The notes under the pieces are model-generated. The model did no database searches, was not told the DNA's origin, and worked only from the letters and a program-made list of their open reading frames with translations. This document shows, piece by piece, positions 7,043-14,363 of a stretch of DNA of 45,722 bases (within the stretch, counting starts at the first letter, position 1; the number at the start of each line of letters is the position of its first letter). The position numbers and the translations under genes are program-made. The DNA is from Cryomorphaceae bacterium. Its GTDB lineage: Bacteria; Bacteroidota; Bacteroidia; Flavobacteriales; Flavobacteriaceae. The stretch is from contig JABGTW010000022.1 of the NCBI GenBank assembly GCA_018646865.1, forward strand, positions 1 to 45,722, given 5' to 3'.

Positions 7043-8623
7043 TTATTTTCTTTTACTTCTAGATGCTAATATTAATGCATTATATGCATTGACTAATTTT
7101 CCAGTCTTTGATATAGATTTAAAGGGTATATTCCCTTTTTCAGAAACTTTTACATTCAAGTTTACTTCAATTCCACTCTCCAATATAATCTCTTTAAGCT
7201 TTGCAGCTGATAATCTGGGGAAATATGATAAAACCATAGATGCAACTCCAGTTAATGCTGGCGCAGCCATCGAAGTTCCGCTTTGATAATCATATTTATT
7301 GTCTGGCATTAATGAATATATATCATAACCAGGAGCAAAAATATCCACATTATTTAGTCCAAAGTTTGAAAAACTTGCAACAATATTTTCATTGAAGTCA
7401 ATTGTGCTGGCTCCAACATTTATAAAATTATTAGAAAACTCATTTTTTCCTAAATATTGATCATTAGGATAGTTTTCATTGCTATTATTATCAAGATCTT
7501 CAGTTTCATTACCAGCAGCGTGAACTATAAGAACATTATTTTTTGCAGCATATTTAATTGCGTCTATAACCCATTCAGGATTTGTGGAATATGATTTACC
7601 AAAACTCATATTGATAATTCTAGCTCCGTTGTCAACAGCATATCTAATACCTAGGGCTATGTCTTTATCATATTCATCCCCATTTGGAACAGCTCTAATA
7701 GCCATTATTTCCAAATTATTATTTACACCATTACTACCAATTGAATTATTTCTAATACCTCCTATTATTCCTGAAACATGAGTGCCATGGCTCTCAGAAC
7801 TTTTTGAGTGTTTAACTCTTGAATTACCATAAGAAACATCTTTTATGTCATATACATTATCACCGACAATTGATCTGCCGTTAAAACTAGTGTTATAATG
7901 ATAATTCATTTGATCAGAAAAATATTCAACACCTTCTAGTAAATCATCAAGATCAAGATTCAAAGAATTGAAATATGTTATCATTTCTTTAGACTTTAAT
8001 AAAATGCTGTCATTTGATTTGATACTTGCCACATCTGATTGTTCAAAATCATCTTTACCAAGGTAATTAGAAAGATCATTAACAGATTTTTTATAATCAT
8101 CAACAATTTTATTGTAATAATCTAAACTTCTTTGGGTAACACCTCTTTTACTATTTATATTATTTAGAGCTGAATCATATCTTCGATTATTAATAAGGCT
8201 ATCTCGAATGATTCTTGTCATTTCTAGAGTTTCATTATAAGATTCTCCTAGAAAATTCCAACCATTAATATCATCTATGTAGCCATTATTATCATCATCA
8301 ATTAAATTGTTTGGAATTTCTTTATCATTTACCCAAATTACATCATTAAGGTCTTCATGATTTGTATCAATACCAGCATCAATTACTGCTACTATGACTT
8401 TCTTGCCCTTCATATCTTTGATAAGCTCCTGATAAGCTCTTTCAACACTCATGCCTGGAACAGAGTCTCTTTCAAGATCAAGATTATGCCAGTTTTTCTT
8501 TGTCGCCTCCTCAAAATTAAGTTTTAAAGTATTAGGTGATGAAATCAAATAGTCATTAGTTAATTCAATAGAGCTACATGAAAAAATAAGAAGGGAGATA
8601 AACAGGAAAAAGAATTTTTTCAT
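7043..8623 (-). CDS. Subtilisin-like serine protease (S8), lipoprotein
   Basis: The 526-residue product starts with a signal ending in LLIFSC (Cys16), so it is an exported lipoprotein. The S8 catalytic triad is complete: Asp82 (VIDAGIDTNHEDL), His279 (SHGTHVSGIIGG) and Ser451 (GTSMAAPALTG), with oxyanion Asn372 (HAAGNE). A DDDNNGYIDD segment (110-118) looks like a calcium loop. The Asp-to-His spacing is nearly 200 residues, much longer than in simple subtilisins, because of a charged, probably helical insertion at about residues 125-265. No C-terminal sorting domain is visible. A 50-residue ORF ends five bases upstream and is probably cotranscribed. The role is likely degradation or processing of envelope or external proteins. 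Confidence 0.92.
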   Translation of the reverse strand: MKKFFFLFISLLIFSCSSIELTNDYLISSPNTLKLNFEEATKKNWHNLDLERDSVPGMSVERAYQELIKDMKGKKVIVAVIDAGIDTNHEDLNDVIWVNDKEIPNNLIDDDNNGYIDDINGWNFLGESYNETLEMTRIIRDSLINNRRYDSALNNINSKRGVTQRSLDYYNKIVDDYKKSVNDLSNYLGKDDFEQSDVASIKSNDSILLKSKEMITYFNSLNLDLDDLLEGVEYFSDQMNYHYNTSFNGRSIVGDNVYDIKDVSYGNSRVKHSKSSESHGTHVSGIIGGIRNNSIGSNGVNNNLEIMAIRAVPNGDEYDKDIALGIRYAVDNGARIINMSFGKSYSTNPEWVIDAIKYAAKNNVLIVHAAGNETEDLDNNSNENYPNDQYLGKNEFSNNFINVGASTIDFNENIVASFSNFGLNNVDIFAPGYDIYSLMPDNKYDYQSGTSMAAPALTGVASMVLSYFPRLSAAKLKEIILESGIEVNLNVKVSEKGNIPFKSISKTGKLVNAYNALILASRSKRK

Positions 8624-8628
8624 TGTTA

Positions 8629-8781
8629 TTAATCGGTGTGATTTAATTTATCTTTTAATTTAGTAAGCTTTAGTTTTCTCCACCAAGTTTTGTTTTCCTC
8701 ATTTTGAGATTCTGATCTGTGGATTTTTTTATTTAGTTTATTTATCTTTTTTTGAATGTATGATTTTCCCGTTTTTTTCAT
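8629..8781 (-). CDS. Small basic protein of 50 aa upstream of the protease
   Basis: Reading the minus strand, ATG at 8781 opens a 50-codon frame ending in TAA. The product is very basic and lysine-rich (start MKKTGKSYIQKKINKLNKK), with a central SESQNEEN stretch and a tryptophan pair in KTWWRKLKLTKLKDKLN. There is no signal peptide or membrane span, and it would form amphipathic helices. It ends five bases before the protease ATG, so the two genes look like one transcript. I do not recognise the family. The tight spacing and occupancy of an otherwise empty gap support a real gene. Confidence 0.5.
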   Translation of the reverse strand: MKKTGKSYIQKKINKLNKKIHRSESQNEENKTWWRKLKLTKLKDKLNHTD

Positions 8782-8811
8782 AACTATAAGTTACAAAAAT
8801 GAATTGAAAAA

Positions 8812-9168
8812 TTAACGAGATTTTCTATTATCAATAAAGCTTTTTATAAAAACAATCATTGCAATTGATGAAGTTACTGTCATAACTAAAACTCTTGCAA
8901 GCCCAATTCCGCCTCTTTCAATTGCACCAGGAAGAACTTGAACAGATAACGCTACTAAAATCATAAGTGTAAAAAGAACTATTAGATGAGCTGAAATCTT
9001 TACAAGCTTTTCTTTATCAAGCAATGCTCCCAAGCTGAATAAAATTATTCCAAAAAATAAAGGTATTAAAGCGGTGAATGAGTTAGTGTCAATATAGCCC
9101 CAAATTGACATAGTAAATAGAGATATTGAATTTACAGTATTAAATTTTTGAATGCTTTTAATTTCCAT
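8812..9168 (-). CDS. Four-span membrane protein of unknown function
   Basis: I take the ATG at 9168 (MEIKSIQKFN) as the start, giving 118 residues. An in-frame ATG at 9225 would add 19 residues reading through the upstream gene's coding region. Four hydrophobic segments are visible: around SISLFTMSIWGY, FTALIPLFFGIILFSLGALL, AHLIVLFTLMILVALSV and GLARVLVMTVTSSIAMIVFI. The C-terminus is basic (DNRKSR). It is the last gene of a three-gene operon, overlapping the DCC-family gene by 11 bases. Linkage suggests a membrane partner of that oxidoreductase, but no function can be assigned from sequence. Confidence 0.7.
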   Translation of the reverse strand: MEIKSIQKFNTVNSISLFTMSIWGYIDTNSFTALIPLFFGIILFSLGALLDKEKLVKISAHLIVLFTLMILVALSVQVLPGAIERGGIGLARVLVMTVTSSIAMIVFIKSFIDNRKSR

Positions 9169-9505
9169 TTTTATAATTATTGATTTTTCCAAATATATTA
9201 TATCTATATCTAGCAATGAAATCATAAACTAGATTTCTAATAAAAGTTGGAAAGATTTTAATGAATAATGAAGTTTTTTTAAAATTGATTTTATCTAGCA
9301 TTAATATTACAGCTTCAGATTTCTCTAAATTTTTATTTCCATCATTAACAATAACTGTATTTTTTATATCGAAACCTTTGTCTTCCATTAAATCGTTTGG
9401 AAAGAATTTTAAAGAATTTTTTTTATCATTTTTTTTTGCAAAGTTCACAGCGTTATAGCATAACCTGCAATTAGGGTCATAATATACTTTAACATTGTTT
9501 GACAT
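9158..9505 (-). CDS. DCC-family thiol-disulfide oxidoreductase-like protein (DUF393)
   Basis: A 115-residue protein with the family signature near the N-terminus: VYYDPNCRLCYNAVNFAKK, in which Asp10 precedes the Cys13-x-x-Cys16 pair. The canonical form is DGxCxxC; here Pro-Asn replaces Gly-x. The family has a thioredoxin-like fold and is predicted, though poorly proven, to exchange thiols and disulfides. The C-terminal segment (FIKIFPTFIRNLVYDFIARYRYNIFGK) is typical of the family. There is no signal peptide. It abuts the upstream DoxX-like gene with no gap and overlaps the downstream membrane protein. The family call is good; the substrate is unknown. Confidence 0.82.
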   Translation of the reverse strand: MSNNVKVYYDPNCRLCYNAVNFAKKNDKKNSLKFFPNDLMEDKGFDIKNTVIVNDGNKNLEKSEAVILMLDKINFKKTSLFIKIFPTFIRNLVYDFIARYRYNIFGKINNYKNGN

Positions 9506-9892
9506 TTATTTAGAATTCTTCGTTGAATAAACAATTAATAATGAACTGATAAGCATAGTTGCAGCTGGAGTTAATTTGATTAATTCATCTCCAACACTCA
9601 TGTGCATGTTTATAGCGACGAGCATCATAATTGCAATTCCGAGGGATGCAAACAATCTTAATTTATTGTAATACAAGCTTAAGATTAAAATTATCGCAAG
9701 AGAAACTTTAATAATGCCAATTATTAAAAAATAATCTTCTAGTCCATAAACTGCAAATTCTTCGATAAGATTAGTGGCATCTCCACCTCTATATGAAGTA
9801 GATCTATTGGATCTAAATAACCACACATTAATGATCGTTAGACCAACAAACACCGATAAAACCTTACTTAAGTTTTTCAACATTTTGTTCAT
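9506..9892 (-). CDS. DoxX-like small integral membrane protein
   Basis: A 128-residue protein with four predicted membrane spans: near LSKVLSVFVGLTIINVWLF, DYFLIIGIIKVSLAIILIL, LFASLGIAIMMLVAINMH and TPAATMLISSLLIVY. The span layout and the Met/His-rich AINMHMSVGDE in span 3 resemble DoxX-like proteins, which are linked to quinone or thiol redox at the membrane. The start could be either ATG at 9892 or 9883 (MNKM). It is first in an operon with the DCC protein and a four-span protein, so a membrane redox unit is plausible. Family assignment is by pattern only. Confidence 0.6.
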   Translation of the reverse strand: MNKMLKNLSKVLSVFVGLTIINVWLFRSNRSTSYRGGDATNLIEEFAVYGLEDYFLIIGIIKVSLAIILILSLYYNKLRLFASLGIAIMMLVAINMHMSVGDELIKLTPAATMLISSLLIVYSTKNSK

Positions 9893-9971
9893 TTAAATTT
9901 AAAGATAAAAAAGAAATTATTATAGTGTTAAAAAAAAACGTTAAATCAGTTTATATATAAGAAAAAAATTA

Positions 9972-9979
9972 TAAATTTG
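9972..9979 (+). promoter_or_regulatory. -7 promoter box TAAATTTG for tuf
   Basis: TAAATTTG matches the Bacteroidetes consensus exactly and lies 33 bases before the tuf ATG. No clear -33 TTG is visible upstream. This is the obvious promoter for the tuf-to-rpoC block. Confidence 0.6.
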
Positions 9980-10012
9980 CAGATCGTAAAAAAACAAGAA
10001 AAAAATACTGCT

Positions 10013-11200
10013 ATGGCTAAAGAAAATTTTGATAGATCGAAACCCCACCTAAACATAGGTACTATCGGTCACGTTGACCACGGAAAAACAACTCTTACTG
10101 CTGCAATTACAAAAGTATTATCAGATGCTGGTTTTTCAGAAGCTAGAAGTTTTGATTCTATTGATAATGCACCGGAAGAAAAAGAACGTGGTATTACAAT
10201 TAACACATCTCATGTTGAATACCAAACAGCTAACCGTCACTACGCTCACGTAGATTGTCCTGGTCACGCTGATTACGTTAAAAACATGGTTACTGGTGCT
10301 GCTCAAATGGATGGTGCTATATTAGTTGTTGCTGCAACTGATGGTCCAATGCCTCAAACAAGAGAACACATATTATTAGGAAGACAAGTAGGTATACCTA
10401 GAATAGTTGCTTTTTTAAATAAAGCTGATATGGTAGACGATGCTGAGCTTTTAGAATTAGTTGAAATGGAAGTTAGAGATCTTCTATCTTTTTATGATTA
10501 TGATGGAGATAATACTCCAGTTATTCTTGGTTCTGCTTTAGGTGCCTTAAATGGTGAGCAAAAATGGGTTGACAGTGTATTAAAGCTTATGGAAGGTGTA
10601 GATAGCTACATTGAGCTTCCAAAAAGAGAAGTTGATAAAGACTTCCTTATGCCTGTTGAGGATGTATTCTCAATAACTGGTAGAGGTACTGTTGCAACTG
10701 GTAGAATTGAAACTGGTATTGCAAACTCAGGTGATGAAGTAGATATTATTGGGATGGGAGCTGAAAAGCTTAAATCTACAATAACAGGTATTGAAATGTT
10801 TAGAAAAATTCTTGATAAAGGTGAAGCTGGTGATAACGCTGGTATCCTTTTAAGAGGTATTGAAAAAACTGATATAACAAGAGGTATGGTTATTTGTAAG
10901 CCTGGCTCTGTAACTCCTCATGCTAAATTTAAGGCTGAGGTTTATATCTTGAAAAAAGAAGAAGGTGGTCGTCATACTCCATTCCACAACAATTATCGCC
11001 CTCAGTTCTATGTTAGAACTACAGATGTTACAGGTAATATTGTGCTTCCAAGTGGTGTAGAGATGGTGATGCCGGGTGACAACTTAACTATTGATGTTGA
11101 GTTAATATCACCTATTGCTCTAAATGTTGGTTTAAGATTTGCAATCCGTGAAGGTGGTAGAACCGTCGGTGCAGGTCAGGTAACTGAACTTTTAGACTAG
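10013..11200 (+). CDS. tuf: Elongation factor Tu
   Basis: The GTPase that delivers aminoacyl-tRNA to the ribosome; 395 residues from [17 protein letters not shown]. The G motifs are intact: GHVDHGKTT (P loop), [13 protein letters not shown] and a GSAL segment. Domains 2 and 3 follow, with the C-terminal [19 protein letters not shown]. An in-frame TTG at 9977 would add 12 residues but lies inside the promoter box, so I choose the ATG. The gene heads the block leading to tRNA-Trp, secE and nusG, a standard bacterial order. Confidence 0.97.
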   Translation: MAKENFDRSKPHLNIGTIGHVDHGKTTLTAAITKVLSDAGFSEARSFDSIDNAPEEKERGITINTSHVEYQTANRHYAHVDCPGHADYVKNMVTGAAQMDGAILVVAATDGPMPQTREHILLGRQVGIPRIVAFLNKADMVDDAELLELVEMEVRDLLSFYDYDGDNTPVILGSALGALNGEQKWVDSVLKLMEGVDSYIELPKREVDKDFLMPVEDVFSITGRGTVATGRIETGIANSGDEVDIIGMGAEKLKSTITGIEMFRKILDKGEAGDNAGILLRGIEKTDITRGMVICKPGSVTPHAKFKAEVYILKKEEGGRHTPFHNNYRPQFYVRTTDVTGNIVLPSGVEMVMPGDNLTIDVELISPIALNVGLRFAIREGGRTVGAGQVTELLD

Positions 11201-11223
11201 TAAAACAAAGTTTAATTAACTCT

Positions 11224-11253
11224 AAGGGTGTCTTGCATTTAGCTTGATACCTT
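11224..11253 (+). other. Hairpin in the tuf-tRNA spacer
   Basis: AAGGGTGTC (11224-11232) pairs with GATACCTT (11246-11253) if one G is bulged, around a 13-base loop. No T run follows, so it is more likely a processing or pausing structure than an intrinsic terminator. It separates tuf from tRNA-Trp. Confidence 0.3.
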
Positions 11254-11266
11254 GTGTAAAATATAA

Positions 11267-11339
11267 ACGGGTTTAGCTCAGTTGGTAGAGCACTGGTCTC
11301 CAAAACCAGGTGTCGGGAGTTCGAGTCTCTCAACCCGTG
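11267..11339 (+). tRNA. trpT: tRNA-Trp (anticodon CCA)
   Basis: A full 73-base cloverleaf. The acceptor stem ACGGGTT pairs with AACCCGT, and the D arm is GCTC...GAGC. The anticodon stem CTGGT/ACCAG encloses the loop CTCCAAA with anticodon CCA, and the T arm GGGAG/CTCTC encloses TTCGAGT. The discriminator base is G. The 3' CCA is not encoded (the next bases are CAC), so it must be added after transcription. The tuf-trpT-secE-nusG arrangement is common in bacteria and supports the identity. Confidence 0.96.
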
Positions 11340-11350
11340 CACAAAACAAT

Positions 11351-11545
11351 ATGATGTCGATTATAAACTTTATAAAGGAATCTGTAACAGAACTGAGGGA
11401 TAACGTCAAATGGACACCCCGTTCAGAATTGTTAAACCTATCTGCTTTGGTGATAGTTTTTTCAGTGATTTTCTCATTAGTTATATGGGGCGCTGATTCA
11501 ATTCTCTCTAGAGTAGTTAAATTTTATTTCAATTTAATAGGATAG
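11351..11545 (+). CDS. secE: Preprotein translocase subunit SecE
   Basis: A 64-residue protein of the minimal single-span SecE type. An amphipathic helix (IINFIKESVTELRDNVKWTPRSEL) with the conserved Val-Lys-Trp-Pro-like hinge (NVKWTPRSE) is followed by one membrane span (NLSALVIVFSVIFSLVIWGADSIL). It stabilises SecY in the translocation channel. Two ATG codons are adjacent (11351 and 11354). Any start further upstream would fall in the tRNA, so it is excluded. Its stop is directly followed by the nusG ATG. Confidence 0.93.
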   Translation: MMSIINFIKESVTELRDNVKWTPRSELLNLSALVIVFSVIFSLVIWGADSILSRVVKFYFNLIG

Positions 11546-12097
11546 ATGGTGGAAGTTGCAGAAAAAAAATGGTACGTAATAAGAGTAGTGACTGGTCAAG
11601 AAGTCAAGATAAAAGACTACATCGAGTACGAAGTCTCTAGAGTCTCTCTTGATAAACAGATCGAAGAGATGCTTGTTCCTACTGAAAAAGTTATTCAAAT
11701 TAGAAAAGGAAAAAAGATTTCTAAGGAGAAAACGTATTTTCCTGGTTATATAATGATGAAGGCTGACATATCTGGAGAAATTTTACATGTTATTAAATCT
11801 GTTTCAAACGTTCTAGGATTCCTAGGGGAAACTAAAGGTGGTGAACCAATTCCATTAAGACAGGCAGAAGTTAATAGAATGCTTGGTAAAGTAGACGAGT
11901 TAGCTATTTCAGGAGAACAAATAAATATTCCATTTTCTATTGGTGAAAATGTAAAAGTTATTGATGGTCCTTTTAATGGATTTACTGGATCAATTGACAA
12001 TGTAAACGAAGAAAAAAGAAAACTTGAAGTGATGGTTAAAATTTTCGGAAGAAAAACTCCATTAGAATTAAGTTACATGCAAGTTGAAAAATTATAA
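11546..12097 (+). CDS. nusG: Transcription termination/antitermination factor NusG
   Basis: A 183-residue NusG with the N-terminal NGN domain ([21 protein letters not shown], later [13 protein letters not shown]) and a C-terminal KOW domain ([23 protein letters not shown]). It binds RNA polymerase to aid elongation and couples it to ribosomes or Rho. The start ATG immediately follows the secE stop codon. Intact and ordinary. Confidence 0.96.
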   Translation: MVEVAEKKWYVIRVVTGQEVKIKDYIEYEVSRVSLDKQIEEMLVPTEKVIQIRKGKKISKEKTYFPGYIMMKADISGEILHVIKSVSNVLGFLGETKGGEPIPLRQAEVNRMLGKVDELAISGEQINIPFSIGENVKVIDGPFNGFTGSIDNVNEEKRKLEVMVKIFGRKTPLELSYMQVEKL

Positions 12098-12099
12098 TT

Positions 12100-12543
12100 A
12101 TGGCAAAAGCATTAGACAAAGTATTAAAATTACAAATTAGAGGAGGAGCTGCAAACCCTTCTCCCCCAGTAGGACCAGCTCTTGGTGCTGCCGGTGTTAA
12201 TATAATGGAGTTTTGTAAGCAATTTAACTCTAGAAGTCAGGATAAACCTGGAAAAATTCTTCCTGTTGTTGTAAGTGTTTTTAAAGATAAAAGTTTTGAT
12301 TTTATAATTAAAACTCCCCCTGCAGCTATACAACTTCTTGAAGCAACAAAAAAGAAAAAAGGTTCTGGAGAGCCAAATAGAGAAAAAGTAGCAACTGTTT
12401 CTTGGGATCAGGTTAAAAAAATTGCAGAAGATAAAATGGTAGACCTTAACGCTTTCACTGTAGAATCTGCAATGAAAATGGTAGCAGGTACTGCGAGATC
12501 AATGGGAATTAAAGTAAATGGAGGGACTCCACCAGCTAAATAA
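12100..12543 (+). CDS. rplK: 50S ribosomal protein L11
   Basis: A 147-residue uL11 with the conserved N-terminus ([35 protein letters not shown], in which the [10 protein letters not shown] turn is diagnostic) and the C-terminal rRNA-binding domain ending [12 protein letters not shown]. It forms the GTPase-associated stalk base with 23S rRNA. It lies two bases after nusG and two bases before rplA, with no leader between. Confidence 0.97.
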   Translation: MAKALDKVLKLQIRGGAANPSPPVGPALGAAGVNIMEFCKQFNSRSQDKPGKILPVVVSVFKDKSFDFIIKTPPAAIQLLEATKKKKGSGEPNREKVATVSWDQVKKIAEDKMVDLNAFTVESAMKMVAGTARSMGIKVNGGTPPAK

Positions 12544-12545
12544 TT

Positions 12546-13235
12546 ATGGGAAAACTAACTAAGAACAGAAAAATTTCAATTGAAAAGGTAGACTCAGAGA
12601 AGTCTTACACCCTTGAAGAGGCTTCATCTCTCGTAAAAGAAATTACTACAACAAAGTTTGATTCATCTGTCGACTTGGCTATAAGATTAGGTGTAGATCC
12701 TAAAAAGGCTAATGAAATGGTTAGAGGTGTAGTATCACTTCCTCATGGTACAGGTAAGACACTAAAATTACTTGCTTTGGTTACTCCAGATAAAGAAGAA
12801 GAAGCAAAAAAAGCAGGAGCTGACTTAGTAGGTCTTGATGAATATGTTGAAAAAATTAAAAAAGGATGGGTTGATGTTGATGTAATAGTAACTATGCCAA
12901 GTGTGATGGGTAAGCTAGGTCCTTTAGGTAAGGTTTTAGGTCCTAGAGGTTTAATGCCAAATCCAAAGACTGGAACTGTTACTATGGATATAGCAAAAGC
13001 TGTTACTGAAATTAAAGGTGGAAAAATTGATTTTAAAGTTGATAAAACAGGAATAATCCATGCTTCAGTTGGTAAAGTATCTTTTACTGCTGACAAGATT
13101 ATGGATAATGCCAATGAACTTATTAATACAATTGTTAAACTCAAGCCATCAGGATCAAAAGGAACATATATTAAAAGTATTTCAATGTCAAGTACTATGA
13201 GTCCTGGCATTGCAATTGAATCAAAATTTGAATAA
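12546..13235 (+). CDS. rplA: 50S ribosomal protein L1
   Basis: A 229-residue uL1 with [23 protein letters not shown], the hinge-domain [12 protein letters not shown] and the closing [20 protein letters not shown]. It forms the mobile L1 stalk near the E site and in many bacteria represses its own operon by binding mRNA. No spacer is present before rplK or rplA for a separate control site. Full length. Confidence 0.97.
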   Translation: MGKLTKNRKISIEKVDSEKSYTLEEASSLVKEITTTKFDSSVDLAIRLGVDPKKANEMVRGVVSLPHGTGKTLKLLALVTPDKEEEAKKAGADLVGLDEYVEKIKKGWVDVDVIVTMPSVMGKLGPLGKVLGPRGLMPNPKTGTVTMDIAKAVTEIKGGKIDFKVDKTGIIHASVGKVSFTADKIMDNANELINTIVKLKPSGSKGTYIKSISMSSTMSPGIAIESKFE

Positions 13236-13243
13236 TACTCAAG

Positions 13244-13861
13244 ATGAATAAAGAAGAAAAAGTTAAAGCTGTAGAAGAGTTGAAAGGTCAACTTGCTGAT
13301 TATAAGTCAATATACTTGACTGATATTGCAGGTCTTAATGCTGTTCAAACAAGTAAACTTAGAAGAGAATGTTTTAACTCTAACGTTAAACTTTCAGTAG
13401 TAAAGAACACATTTCTTGAAAGAGCAATGACCGAATCAGAAAATGACTTCGGTGAGCTTAAAGATTTATTAAAAGGTAATACTACTATAATGTTATCAGC
13501 AATTGGTAATAGTCCAGCTAAGGTTATCAAAAAATTTAGAAAAGATGGTGATAAACCAATTTTAAAAGGAGCATTTGTTGAGGAAGCTATCTATATTGGT
13601 GATGAGCATATTGAAGCATTATTCAACTTGAAATCTAAAGAAGAAGTTATTGGTGAAATCATTTCTCTTCTTCAATCACCAGTAAAAAATGTTATTTCTG
13701 CACTTAAGTCAAGTAGTGGAACAATAGCTGGTCTAGTTAAGACATTAAGTGAAAAACCTGCAGAAGAAGTAAAAGCTGAGGAGCCAGTTGCAGAAGAAGT
13801 AAAAACTGATAAAGCAGAGGAGCAAACCTCTGATGATGAATCTAAAGATGAATCTAAATAA
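13244..13861 (+). CDS. rplJ: 50S ribosomal protein L10 with acidic C-terminal extension
   Basis: uL10 anchors L7/L12 dimers to the ribosome stalk. The first 165 or so residues are typical (KLRRECFNSNVKLSVVKNTF, later LLQSPVKNVISALKSSSGTIAGLVKTLSEK). The protein then runs on for about 36 residues rich in Glu, Ala, Pro, Lys, Ser and Asp (EKPAEEVKAEEPVAEEVK to the end), giving 205 residues in all. This tail resembles the one on the DUF4295 protein in this window. Only eight bases separate it from rplA, so no long regulatory leader exists upstream. Confidence 0.96.
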   Translation: MNKEEKVKAVEELKGQLADYKSIYLTDIAGLNAVQTSKLRRECFNSNVKLSVVKNTFLERAMTESENDFGELKDLLKGNTTIMLSAIGNSPAKVIKKFRKDGDKPILKGAFVEEAIYIGDEHIEALFNLKSKEEVIGEIISLLQSPVKNVISALKSSSGTIAGLVKTLSEKPAEEVKAEEPVAEEVKTDKAEEQTSDDESKDESK

Positions 13862-13906
13862 AAAGTTAGGTAAAATAATAATAATTAATAATTAAAAACT
13901 CTAATA

Positions 13907-14287
13907 ATGGCAGATCTAAAAAAAGTCGCAGAACAGTTAGTTGGTTTAACAGTTAAAGAAGTTAACGAACTTGCTGATATTCTTAAAGATGAATATGGTA
14001 TCGAACCTGCAGCAGCAGCAGCAGTAGCGGTAGCAGCGGGTCCTGGTGCTGGTGGAGAAGACGCAGCTGAAGCAAAATCAGAATTTGATGTTGTTTTAAA
14101 AGCAGCTGGTGGCTCAAAACTTGCAGTGGTTAAATTGGTCAAGGAGTTAACTGGATTAGGGCTTAAAGAAGCTAAAGATCTAGTTGATAACACTCCAAGT
14201 TCAATTAAAGAAGCAGTATCAAAAGACGATGCTGAAGGACTAAAGAAATCACTTGAAGAAGCTGGAGCTGAGGTTGAACTTAAGTAA
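13907..14287 (+). CDS. rplL: 50S ribosomal protein L7/L12
   Basis: A 126-residue stalk protein. The N-terminal dimerisation helices ([24 protein letters not shown]) are joined by an Ala/Gly-rich hinge (about residues 38-56) to the C-terminal domain that recruits translation factors ([39 protein letters not shown]). A 45-base AT-rich gap separates it from rplJ. A 12-bp hairpin lies downstream, before rpoB. Confidence 0.97.
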   Translation: MADLKKVAEQLVGLTVKEVNELADILKDEYGIEPAAAAAVAVAAGPGAGGEDAAEAKSEFDVVLKAAGGSKLAVVKLVKELTGLGLKEAKDLVDNTPSSIKEAVSKDDAEGLKKSLEEAGAEVELK

Positions 14288-14308
14288 GTTTAAATAACTT
14301 CGTTTTTT

Positions 14309-14336
14309 AGGCTTTTAGATATATATCTAAAGGCCT
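14309..14336 (+). promoter_or_regulatory. Hairpin between rplL and rpoB
   Basis: AGGCTTTTAGAT (14309-14320) and ATCTAAAGGCCT (14325-14336) form a 12-bp stem with one G-T pair and an ATAT loop. There is no T run after it, so a full terminator is unlikely. The same junction in E. coli holds a partial terminator and an RNase III site that set the ratio of stalk protein to polymerase; a similar role here is inference. Confidence 0.55.
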
Positions 14337-14363
14337 ATGCTTGTTTGAATTAAACTCTAAAAT

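Noticed and set aside
7089-7286. A 65-codon plus-strand frame opposite the protease
   Set aside because: It is the antisense of the S8 catalytic region, with no independent support.
9977-10012. TTG start giving a 12-residue extension of EF-Tu
   Set aside because: The TTG is inside the TAAATTTG promoter box and EF-Tu proteins start at MAKE/MAKx.
11282-11350. An in-frame extension of secE reading back through the tRNA
   Set aside because: The frame starts inside tRNA-Trp. The SecE N-terminal helix begins at the adjacent ATG codons 11351/11354.
12743-13291. A 182-codon minus-strand frame opposite rplA
   Set aside because: It is the complement of a strongly conserved ribosomal gene; its composition (runs of F, I, L, S and P) follows from the opposite-strand codons and it matches no family.
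13885-14193. A 102-codon minus-strand frame opposite rplL, Ala/Ser-rich
   Set aside because: It mirrors the Ala/Gly hinge of L7/L12, and the low-complexity Ala/Pro run is a by-product.
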